Positions 6,605 through 11,875 of a stretch of 11,875 nucleotides of DNA are shown here, one piece after another. The stretch is taken from assembly GCA_016840905.1 (NCBI GenBank), contig JAEORM010000199.1, forward strand, positions 1-11,875. Reading direction: 5' to 3'. The position numbers and the translations under genes are program-made. Within the stretch, counting starts at the first letter, position 1; every line of letters begins with the position of its first letter. The notes beneath the pieces were generated by a model that searched no databases, was not told where the DNA came from, and saw only the letters and a program-made list of their open reading frames with translations. Origin of the DNA: Candidatus Gerdarchaeota archaeon. GTDB lineage: Archaea; Asgardarchaeota; Heimdallarchaeia; JABLTI01.

Positions 6605-7063
6605 TTATACTTTCTTACGGGAGACACCCATAGATCTTCCACCTCTGCCAGTACTCTTGGTTCTTTGACCTCTTACTTTATGGCCGACAGAGTGTTTTAT
6701 ACCACGATAAGTACGTAATTTCTTCAAACGATCAATATCATTTCTTTCATATAAAGCCAAAGTTGAGCTTGTTATATGAATATCTTCACCTGATACTCGC
6801 TCTTTTTGATGGTTAACAAACCATTTTGGTATACCAAATTTAATAGGATCTTTTATTATTTCATCTAATTTGTTAACTTGATCATCAGAAAGTAAACCAA
6901 TATAGGTGGTTTGGGGGATTTGTGCTTTTTTCAAGATTATATCAGACATTCTAGGACCAATGCCACGAATATGGCATAAACCATTTATGACATGCTTATC
7001 TCCTCTAATATCGGTCCCGGAAATACGGACTAAATGCTTGAAATCTTTGAAATTTAATGACAA
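6605..7063 (-). CDS. rps13: 30S ribosomal protein uS13 (TTG start)
   Basis: Small-subunit head protein uS13, which contacts the large subunit and P-site tRNA; first gene of the operon. Visible are FKHLVRISGTDIRG, the helix-hairpin-helix GLCHIRGIGPRMSDIIL, and the tail YRGIKHSVGHKVRGQRTKST...GVSRKK typical of archaeal uS13. There is no ATG at the right place. Two TTG codons are possible, at 7069 and 7063. GAGGT (minus strand, 7076-7072) is 8 nt before the second but only 2 nt before the first, so the second is chosen, giving 152 residues beginning MSLNFKDF. The rps4 start follows 11 bp after the stop. Confidence 0.95.
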   Translation of the reverse strand: MSLNFKDFKHLVRISGTDIRGDKHVINGLCHIRGIGPRMSDIILKKAQIPQTTYIGLLSDDQVNKLDEIIKDPIKFGIPKWFVNHQKERVSGEDIHITSSTLALYERNDIDRLKKLRTYRGIKHSVGHKVRGQRTKSTGRGGRSMGVSRKKV

Positions 7064-7071
7064 ATTCAAAT

Positions 7072-7076
7072 ACCTC
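7072..7076 (-). promoter_or_regulatory. Ribosome binding site deciding the rps13 start
   Basis: GAGGT on the minus strand lies 8 nt before the TTG at 7063 and 2 nt before the TTG at 7069. Normal spacing favours the downstream TTG. Confidence 0.6.
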
Positions 7077-7122
7077 TAATTTTCTAGTACAATTATATTG
7101 AGATTATTATCTTCTTTGTCTT

Positions 7123-7130
7123 GTCGCGAC
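7123..7130. promoter_or_regulatory. GTCGCGAC palindrome in the ribosomal operon leader
   Basis: A perfect 8-bp GC-rich palindrome in otherwise AT-rich DNA, about 55-60 nt upstream of the rps13 start, inside the probable 5' leader. TTGTC is directly repeated beside it (7116-7125). It could be a protein-binding site or hairpin tip used in regulation; no direct evidence. Confidence 0.25.
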
Positions 7131-7184
7131 TTTTCATTCTATAAATCTTTTGTTAGATTGCAAATGACTGACAAACAAAGATTA

Positions 7185-7195
7185 TTTATATTTTT
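7185..7195 (-). promoter_or_regulatory. Candidate TATA box for the ribosomal operon
   Basis: AAAAATATAAA on the minus strand is a good archaeal TATA element, with purine-rich bases upstream. Transcription would start near 7163, giving a leader of about 95 nt before rps13. A second weaker site, TTTATAG (7139-7145), would give a leader of about 50 nt. Confidence 0.45.
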
Positions 7196-7262
7196 CTAGT
7201 TAAGAAAAATCGCTAAAATCTCTAATATATATTTTACTACTAATTTTTACTTATTTTAATGG

Positions 7263-7285
7263 AAAAAAAGGAAAATGATGAAAAA
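7263..7285 (-). terminator. Oligo-T terminator after the 7TM gene
   Basis: After the stop codon of the 7TM gene, the minus strand carries a run of five T (7285-7281) and then seven T (7269-7263). Such tracts end transcripts in archaea without a hairpin. It separates this gene from the ribosomal promoter region downstream. Confidence 0.5.
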
Positions 7286-7290
7286 GTGAT

Positions 7291-8448
7291 TTAATTTTCA
7301 TCTAACTTAGGTTCACAGACTATGGATGAGAGAACAAAGGAGAAATCTTCTGTTACTAATTTGTAAGCAGCATTAAAAACATCTGTCAATCCTGCCCAGC
7401 CTTTTATAACATCTTTAAATTCCTTCTCAAATTCATTCCCAAAGTCTTTGAGAGCTGACCGTAGAACATTTGAGTTATTATCAGCAATTAAAGCATATAA
7501 AGCAGAATTTGTCTTCTCTATTAACACGACTCTATCCTCTAAATTGATAAATTTTGGTGTAGATTCACTAGCAACAGTTTCCTTTAGAATATTAACCACT
7601 CCTGATAAAGCCCCACTAATCAGAGTAGAATCCATTGTTAAGGCATTTTCACCCATTTCACAAAAATCATGAGTTAAAAGTGGTATTCCATCATTATTTA
7701 TGACAATTAATCGGTAAGCTGACACTGGAGCAAAGTAAATTTGAATTGGTGATCGTAAATATGCTGCAGCTACAAAAGTAAACCCAACTACAACAAAAAT
7801 TAAATCAAAATCACCTAAGCTCGCCATAGCGGGAATAAGATTTAGCAGGAAATTTAGAATGGTTCCACCAATTGATGCTATAGCTAATCCGGTTATTATT
7901 AGGCTTAATTGTGTTCGTTGTTTTTTATTTGTGGCCTTTTTCAAACCTCGAGCCATCATAACAAACATAAAGATATACACCATACCAAGATAAGTAAACA
8001 AAATCCCATAGAAAGTGTATTGCCCTAATCCACCATCATAATCAGTATTCCATCCAGATTCTGGACTAAAACTGACTTGAGCAAATCCCCCAAACCATAA
8101 AGCTGCTAATGTTATTCCAGCTAAAAATGCTATTATTAAGGATGGTATTGATAATGAAACGGTTGATAATAAATCTCTAAAGAAAGTAATTATCAGTAAT
8201 GATATGATAAGGATAGAGAGAGAACCTATTTTCCAAATCAATACAAAAGTTTGGTTTGTGGTACTAGGTAATAAAACACTAACTAATTTTGTTATTGACC
8301 ATAATAAGATTCCACTAAAAAATAACAATAAGAATACTGTTGGTAAGAATCTATTTAATAGGTAATTTAGACTTAGAAAGAAAATAATAATTATACAGCA
8401 AATCATTGCCAAAATACTGGGAACTGTTTGCACAAGAGGTACAGCCAT
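7291..8448 (-). CDS. Seven-helix membrane protein with cytosolic longin/roadblock-like domain
   Basis: No named family recognised. Numbered from the chosen start (385 aa), seven hydrophobic helices lie at about 8-27, 34-58, 69-89, 101-119, 146-166, 179-201 and 212-230, followed by a soluble domain (244-374). The positive loop ARGLKKATNKKQR after helix 5 fits N-outside, C-inside topology. The helical part resembles 7TM sensor domains seen at the N-terminus of some histidine kinases, but no kinase follows. The soluble part begins YRLIVINNDGIPLLTHDF and continues LISGALSGVVNILKE; its beta-beta-helix-beta-beta-helix order suggests a longin/roadblock-like fold, common in small-GTPase regulators. 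This is inference from pattern. The ATG at 8448 is chosen because GGAGAT lies 6 nt upstream; the in-frame ATG at 8481 (11 residues longer) has no binding site. Divergent from the gene at 8635. Confidence 0.75.
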   Translation of the reverse strand: MAVPLVQTVPSILAMICCIIIIFFLSLNYLLNRFLPTVFLLLFFSGILLWSITKLVSVLLPSTTNQTFVLIWKIGSLSILIISLLIITFFRDLLSTVSLSIPSLIIAFLAGITLAALWFGGFAQVSFSPESGWNTDYDGGLGQYTFYGILFTYLGMVYIFMFVMMARGLKKATNKKQRTQLSLIITGLAIASIGGTILNFLLNLIPAMASLGDFDLIFVVVGFTFVAAAYLRSPIQIYFAPVSAYRLIVINNDGIPLLTHDFCEMGENALTMDSTLISGALSGVVNILKETVASESTPKFINLEDRVVLIEKTNSALYALIADNNSNVLRSALKDFGNEFEKEFKDVIKGWAGLTDVFNAAYKLVTEDFSFVLSSIVCEPKLDEN

Positions 8449-8454
8449 TTTTTT

Positions 8455-8460
8455 ATCTCC
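8455..8460 (-). promoter_or_regulatory. Ribosome binding site deciding the 7TM gene start
   Basis: GGAGAT on the minus strand lies 6 nt before ATG 8448. It sits inside the longer reading frame that opens at ATG 8481, which has no such site, and so favours the shorter protein. Confidence 0.55.
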
Positions 8461-8550
8461 GTATGAAATTAACTTACTCATTAAACGTTTTTACTTTCAA
8501 AAAATTTTTGGATAAGAAAAACAAAAGGATTATTGAAATAAATTATTAAC

Positions 8551-8588
8551 TGGTCACAATATTCCACTTGATTCATATAAAGTGACCA
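8551..8588. promoter_or_regulatory. TGGTCAC-N24-GTGACCA inverted repeat around a TATA box
   Basis: Perfect 7-bp arms TGGTCAC (8551-8557) and GTGACCA (8582-8588) flank 24 bp containing the TATA box of the + strand cluster. The arms are GC-rich relative to their surroundings. The site is in the divergent region (8449-8634) shared with the 7TM gene. It looks like an operator for a dimeric regulator that would block TBP/TFB; this is inference. Confidence 0.45.
8574..8581 (+). promoter_or_regulatory. TATA box of the 8635-9375 gene pair
   Basis: CATATAAA lies about 57 nt before the ATG at 8635. With the usual 26-nt spacing, transcription would start near 8604, leaving a leader of about 30 nt that contains the ribosome binding site at 8620-8627. 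Confidence 0.45.
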
Positions 8589-8619
8589 CCTTATTAGTTA
8601 TTTAGAAAATAAATAAACA

Positions 8620-8627
8620 AAGGTGAT
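8620..8627 (+). promoter_or_regulatory. Ribosome binding site deciding the start at 8635
   Basis: AAGGTGAT, a near-complete match to the archaeal 16S rRNA 3' end complement, lies 7 nt before ATG 8635. The in-frame GTG at 8623 is part of this site and is therefore not the start. Confidence 0.75.
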
Positions 8628-8634
8628 TATAAAA

Positions 8635-8949
8635 ATGTCCGAAGAAGAACCGCGAAAAAAAATCAAGATAGAAAGAGATGAAATCCCTGTAGAGGATCTT
8701 AGAGAATTACTTGGTGTCGTTAATAAAGAGATACCAGGATTGATCAGAGGCTTATTTACAGCATTATATGATGTAGACTCAGCAGAGCAATATGCTAAAG
8801 GTATTGCTACAATTTACAAAACTCTAACTGAACAGGGATTACCAACTGAAATGGTTGAGAAATTAGTTTTGAGATATTCCCAATCTTTAGATGTCTTGGG
8901 TAGTGCTCTCAAAAACATTAAAGTCAGTAAAGATGGAGATGATGATTAA
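8635..8949 (+). CDS. Small all-helical protein of unknown function (104 aa)
   Basis: Not recognised. The protein has a charged N-terminus (EEEPRKKIKIERDE), then helices at about 19-30, 33-46, 49-67 and 71-95, and an acidic tail KDGDDD. There is no membrane segment, so it is cytosolic. The stretch G68-L-P-T-E72, with Tyr81 and Leu85 following, has the same spacing as G57-M-P-R-E61, Tyr70 and Leu74 in the next protein. It is the first gene after a TATA box and an operator-like inverted repeat, with a strong ribosome binding site (AAGGTGAT). The gene at 9004 follows after 54 bp, probably on the same transcript. No function can be assigned. Confidence 0.8.
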   Translation: MSEEEPRKKIKIERDEIPVEDLRELLGVVNKEIPGLIRGLFTALYDVDSAEQYAKGIATIYKTLTEQGLPTEMVEKLVLRYSQSLDVLGSALKNIKVSKDGDDD

Positions 8950-9003
8950 AACCATTCTTCACTTTATTGATTAACTTAAATATTCTGAAGGCAGTGAAAA
9001 GCT

Positions 9004-9375
9004 ATGTGTAAAAAACAAACATTAAGAAAGATAGGATCCATATTTGTTATACTATTCCACTTTTTCATTCTGTTAAACATAGCTATTTGGTATCTATTGC
9101 CAAGAATGGCTATTTTACCTTTTCAAAGATTACATCTTAAGAATAAAGTCAAACGAAAATTACGAAGATATGGAATGCCTCGAGAAGCTGCAAAAGTATT
9201 CGCTAATGAGTATAAAGCAAAGCTAACTAAATATGGCAGTGTAAAAGGCTTACGACAAATGTTAGGATCAGTTAGAAAAGATGAGGTAGAAGAGGATAAG
9301 CTTGATGCTCGTACTAAAGCACCCAAAATAGTTCCGCTCTACCTTATTAATTCAAATCATCCTTCTCTTGTTTGA
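9004..9375 (+). CDS. Single-pass membrane protein with basic helical cytosolic domain (123 aa)
   Basis: Not recognised. A short basic N-terminus (MCKKQTLRK) is followed by one hydrophobic helix at about 10-33 (FVILFHFFILLNIAIWYLL), then a strongly basic region (RLHLKNKVKRKLRRYG) and helices to about 92, with a charged C-terminal tail. The many Lys/Arg residues after the helix suggest that the soluble part is cytosolic. The G57-M-P-R-E61...Y70...L74 motif repeats one in the preceding protein. There is no strong ribosome binding site at the ATG (9004), only GTGA at 8994-8997. It lies 54 bp after the previous gene and is probably cotranscribed. It may anchor a soluble partner at the membrane (inference). 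Confidence 0.72.
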   Translation: MCKKQTLRKIGSIFVILFHFFILLNIAIWYLLPRMAILPFQRLHLKNKVKRKLRRYGMPREAAKVFANEYKAKLTKYGSVKGLRQMLGSVRKDEVEEDKLDARTKAPKIVPLYLINSNHPSLV

Positions 9376-9413
9376 AACCATAATTTTATTGAAAAATAAT
9401 ATATTAAAGAAGA

Positions 9414-9421
9414 TTTATATA
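9414..9421 (+). promoter_or_regulatory. TATA box of the coiled-coil/winged-helix gene
   Basis: TTTATATA, with purine-rich AAAGAAGA just upstream as a possible BRE, is the clearest archaeal promoter in the window. Transcription would start near 9443, giving a leader of about 50 nt. A 6-bp inverted repeat, AAGTAA (9431-9436) and TTACTT (9454-9459), brackets that point and might be a regulator site. Confidence 0.55.
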
Positions 9422-9495
9422 CAATAATGTAAGTAAAGTATATTAAAGTGTAATTACTTGTTATCTCTTGAAAGCAAAAAAACGGGGCTAAAAAG

Positions 9496-10005
9496 ATGAA
9501 TTCGTCTGAACCAACAGAAGAAAAGAAAGAAAAAGCACTTACTGAGAAAAAAACAGTAGATATAAATGCATTAGAGGCTTTAAATGACAAATTGGACCAG
9601 ACGATTAAAAGAATTTCTCAACTTGAAGAAAAAATAGAGGGAATGAGCCCTGAATTGAAAAATGCTACAGGCTCACTAAATATGACCTTGGCGATTTTAC
9701 GCACTTTTCAAGATGTAACAAATGTTGCTACCATCTTTTCTCCATCAAAATGGATCATGCGTTTACGTCCTGATGTTAATCTCGATGCAATTGAACGTGT
9801 TATAGTTGATGTATTAACCCGTGAAGGGGCTAAAAATATTTCACAATTGACCGCTTCCGTAAGGATGGAACGTGGAACAGCATCTCGAAGAATTATTCGA
9901 GAAAAAGTTAATGATATGATTGAACGGGAAATTGTTGAAGAAATAGATGAAGGCTATGGTCGAGTCATTCGTATGCTTATAGATGTAAAAGATCTCGCAC
10001 AATAA
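9496..10005 (+). CDS. Coiled-coil protein with C-terminal winged-helix domain, possible DNA-binding regulator
   Basis: 169 residues, no named family recognised. After a charged N-terminus, residues 23-58 form a likely coiled coil (LEALNDKLDQTIKRISQLEE) suited to dimer formation. Residues 60-92 form a linking helical region. Residues 95-162 look like a winged helix: LDAIERVIVDVLTREG as helix 1, NISQLTASV as helix 2, TASRRIIREKVNDMIERE as the recognition helix, and IVEEIDEGYGRVIRML as the wing. This suggests a DNA-binding regulator, though a protein-binding role is possible. It has its own TATA box and sits 120 bp after the small membrane protein, tail to tail with gatE (7-bp gap). Only a weak GGGG precedes the ATG. 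Confidence 0.75.
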   Translation: MNSSEPTEEKKEKALTEKKTVDINALEALNDKLDQTIKRISQLEEKIEGMSPELKNATGSLNMTLAILRTFQDVTNVATIFSPSKWIMRLRPDVNLDAIERVIVDVLTREGAKNISQLTASVRMERGTASRRIIREKVNDMIEREIVEEIDEGYGRVIRMLIDVKDLAQ

Positions 10006-10012
10006 GATTTCC

Positions 10013-11875
10013 TTAAACAACTCCTAACTCTTTTAGTTTTTCAGTAAATCGTGCATTTACTATTTTATTTACAAGTTCTCCTTTTATTTTTCCACGAACT
10101 TCTTTCATAACCAAACCCATTATTTTACCTAAAGCCCGTTCACCAGATTCTTTAATGAATTCAATATTTTCATCCAATATTTTATCGATCAATTTTATTA
10201 AATCGTCTTCGGTGATTGTTTCAAGGCCCAATTCTATAATAGCAGTTTCTAGTTTCTCTCGAGGTGATTTTGCAACATAAGTTAATAATGGAGCTATTGC
10301 CTCTTTAGCTATTTTATTTTGAATAAGTAACTCAAAAATCTCCTTAATTCGTTTATCAGGGATTTTTTCTACAGATGGTTCTTCGCGTGTTAGAGCTTTC
10401 ATTGTTTGTTCTAATGTAACTGCTGCTAACATTGGTTCAATACCAATTTTAACTAAATCATCAAACAGATTTGCGCGGGAGGAGATTGCTAGATTTTTTG
10501 TTATCTCTTCTGGGAGTTTATATTCTTTTATATAACGATCTTCTCTTTTTTCAGGTAGTTCAGGTAATTCTTCTTCGATCCGTTTTATTCTCGTTTGACT
10601 AATAATTATAGGATAGGAATCTGTATCAGGATACATTCTTCCCGCTCCACCCAAATATCGTCTAAAACTAGTAGTTCCATCATCATGTGCATGCCTTGTT
10701 TCTTCAGGAATACCTTCAAGGGCTTCTTTTACTCTAGTTACTATTTCTTTTATTGCATTTATAGCATCATTTTCTTGGCCCATTACAAATACAACAGCAT
10801 CTTGTTCTTTGCAAGAAAATAATTCCTTTAAAGATTTCACTTCTGTGGCAGTAATACCATATTTTGGCAATTCATCAGTATGTAAAATTCCACCTAATCC
10901 TGTGATTATTTTTACTCTATCAACTATTTCTTTTCCAAATGTACGATCGCCTTGAACTTTCTTTAAAATTAAACCAGACATTCCTACCAATTTTACACCT
11001 AGTATTTTATCTTTATTTTTGATAGCATCAAGGATCTTCTTACTTGTAGTTTTCTTAAAAACAGGCATACAATCTTGATAATCTTCTGTAAACATTTCAG
11101 GTTTAAGCTTTCTCTTCAATAGTTCATTCTTTATCTCTATTAGTGTTAATTGTCTTTTTACTTCAAATTTCACATATTCAGGTAGCATATCTAGAATCTG
11201 AATGCCTTTTATCTCAACACGGGCACCTTGATCGATACTAATATTTAGATCCTGCCTAATAGTGCCTAATCCTCGTTTAACCTTTCCAGTTACGCGTAAA
11301 ATTCGACCAATGCTTTCAGCAATATCTCTTATTTCTTGAGGATTGGTAATTGAAAGAGTTTTTGTGGCTATTTCTACTAAAGGTGTTCCTAACCTATCAA
11401 CTCGCCAAGTAATTGTCCTACCAATATTACTTATTTCTCTACAAGAATCTTCTTCGAGGGCAAGCATTTCAAGATTTATTGTTTTTCCTGTGGCTTTAAT
11501 TTTCCCACCAAGCCCTACTAACATAGTTCTTTGAAAGCCACTTGGAATTGATCCATCTAAATATTGCTTCCGGTTAACAGATAATTCATCTAAAATATCC
11601 ATTTGTAATAATTTGGCAATTGTTATTGCTAAATCAACAGCATTTGAATCAATTTCAAATGGAGGTGTTTCATCTATTTCATATGAACAAACTGAATCAT
11701 GTATTTCATAAACTATTTCTTTTTGCTTTTGAAATTCCATTAATGCTGCTTTATCGTATTCTCCCATTTCAGATAATGTCGGACGCATATGTCTGGTTAT
11801 TCTTGCTTGTGGTTCATCTAATCGCAATTCAGATTTACAATGGCAGAATAATTTCCTCCCAGTTTCTAGCTGTTG
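10013..11875 (-). CDS. gatE: Glutamyl-tRNA(Gln) amidotransferase subunit E, 5'-truncated
   Basis: Archaea-specific GatE. With GatD it converts Glu-tRNA(Gln) into Gln-tRNA(Gln): GatE binds the tRNA and holds the kinase/amidotransferase centre, while GatD frees ammonia. The frame is open through the right edge and already shows QQLETGRKLFCHCKSELRLD, part of the GatE start motif, so the true start is only some 10-20 codons outside. The TTG at 11827 is not the start. Numbering the 620 visible residues from the edge, DGSIPSGFQRT (107-117), LEEDSCREI (140-148), DRLGTPLVEI (160-169), RGLGTIRQDLNISI (201-214) and EIKGIQ (221-226) form the GatB/GatE core. An AspRS-like insertion follows, with EGIPEETRHAHDDGTTSFRR, then a helical YqeY-like tail. 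The partner gatD is not in the window. Confidence 0.97.
   Translation of the reverse strand, partial: QQLETGRKLFCHCKSELRLDEPQARITRHMRPTLSEMGEYDKAALMEFQKQKEIVYEIHDSVCSYEIDETPPFEIDSNAVDLAITIAKLLQMDILDELSVNRKQYLDGSIPSGFQRTMLVGLGGKIKATGKTINLEMLALEEDSCREISNIGRTITWRVDRLGTPLVEIATKTLSITNPQEIRDIAESIGRILRVTGKVKRGLGTIRQDLNISIDQGARVEIKGIQILDMLPEYVKFEVKRQLTLIEIKNELLKRKLKPEMFTEDYQDCMPVFKKTTSKKILDAIKNKDKILGVKLVGMSGLILKKVQGDRTFGKEIVDRVKIITGLGGILHTDELPKYGITATEVKSLKELFSCKEQDAVVFVMGQENDAINAIKEIVTRVKEALEGIPEETRHAHDDGTTSFRRYLGGAGRMYPDTDSYPIIISQTRIKRIEEELPELPEKREDRYIKEYKLPEEITKNLAISSRANLFDDLVKIGIEPMLAAVTLEQTMKALTREEPSVEKIPDKRIKEIFELLIQNKIAKEAIAPLLTYVAKSPREKLETAIIELGLETITEDDLIKLIDKILDENIEFIKESGERALGKIMGLVMKEVRGKIKGELVNKIVNARFTEKLKELGVV

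Noticed and set aside
8623..8634. GTG at 8623 as start of the small helical protein
   Set aside because: The GTG lies inside the AAGGTGAT ribosome binding site that serves the ATG at 8635.
11825..11827. TTG as gatE start
   Set aside because: The frame continues to the window edge and encodes the conserved GatE N-terminal motif upstream of this codon.

Overview
The window comes from a low-GC archaeon. The evidence is the archaeal gene order rps13-rps4-rps11, the archaea-specific tRNA amidotransferase subunit GatE, and a two-zinc ribbon protein of the archaeal COG2888 type. Ribosome binding sites are often GGTGA/GGAG-like, TATA-type promoters are visible, and some starts are TTG. Several genes look bacterial in type (acyl-ACP thioesterase, YwrD-like gamma-glutamyltransferase, FAH-family enzyme). 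A seven-helix membrane protein carries a longin/roadblock-like tail. This mixture would fit an Asgard archaeon, but that placement is an inference, not shown by a marker.

Layout. (1) Positions 1-5074 hold metabolic genes: a 5'-truncated gamma-glutamyltransferase-like gene (+), a small unknown gene (-), a fumarylacetoacetate hydrolase family gene (-), a divergent class I aminotransferase (+), and a convergent acyl-ACP thioesterase (-). Three gene ends here carry perfect or nearly perfect hairpins. (2) Positions 5205-7063 (-) are a compact ribosomal operon, rps13 > rps4 > rps11 > Zn-ribbon, with 10-20 bp gaps and clear ribosome binding sites. It lacks the rpoD-rpl18e-rpl13-rps9 genes that commonly follow rps11 in archaea, and its uS4 protein carries an unusual basic-then-acidic tail of about 85 residues. 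(3) Positions 7291-10005 hold unrecognised genes: a 7TM protein with a soluble cytosolic domain (-), and divergently a + strand run of a small helical protein, a single-pass membrane protein and a coiled-coil/winged-helix protein. A 7-bp inverted repeat brackets a TATA box in the shared divergent promoter. (4) Positions 10013-11875 (-) are gatE, open through the right edge.

Working together. The ribosomal operon, the Zn-ribbon protein and GatE all serve translation. The best candidate for an undescribed system is the 7TM gene with its divergent partners: it combines receptor-like topology, a GTPase-adaptor-like domain, two small proteins sharing a GxPxE...Y...L helical motif, and a possible DNA-binding regulator. 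The link between them rests on position and motifs only. No tRNA, rRNA, CRISPR array, insertion sequence or attachment site was recognised, and no gene-free stretch exceeds 300 bases.
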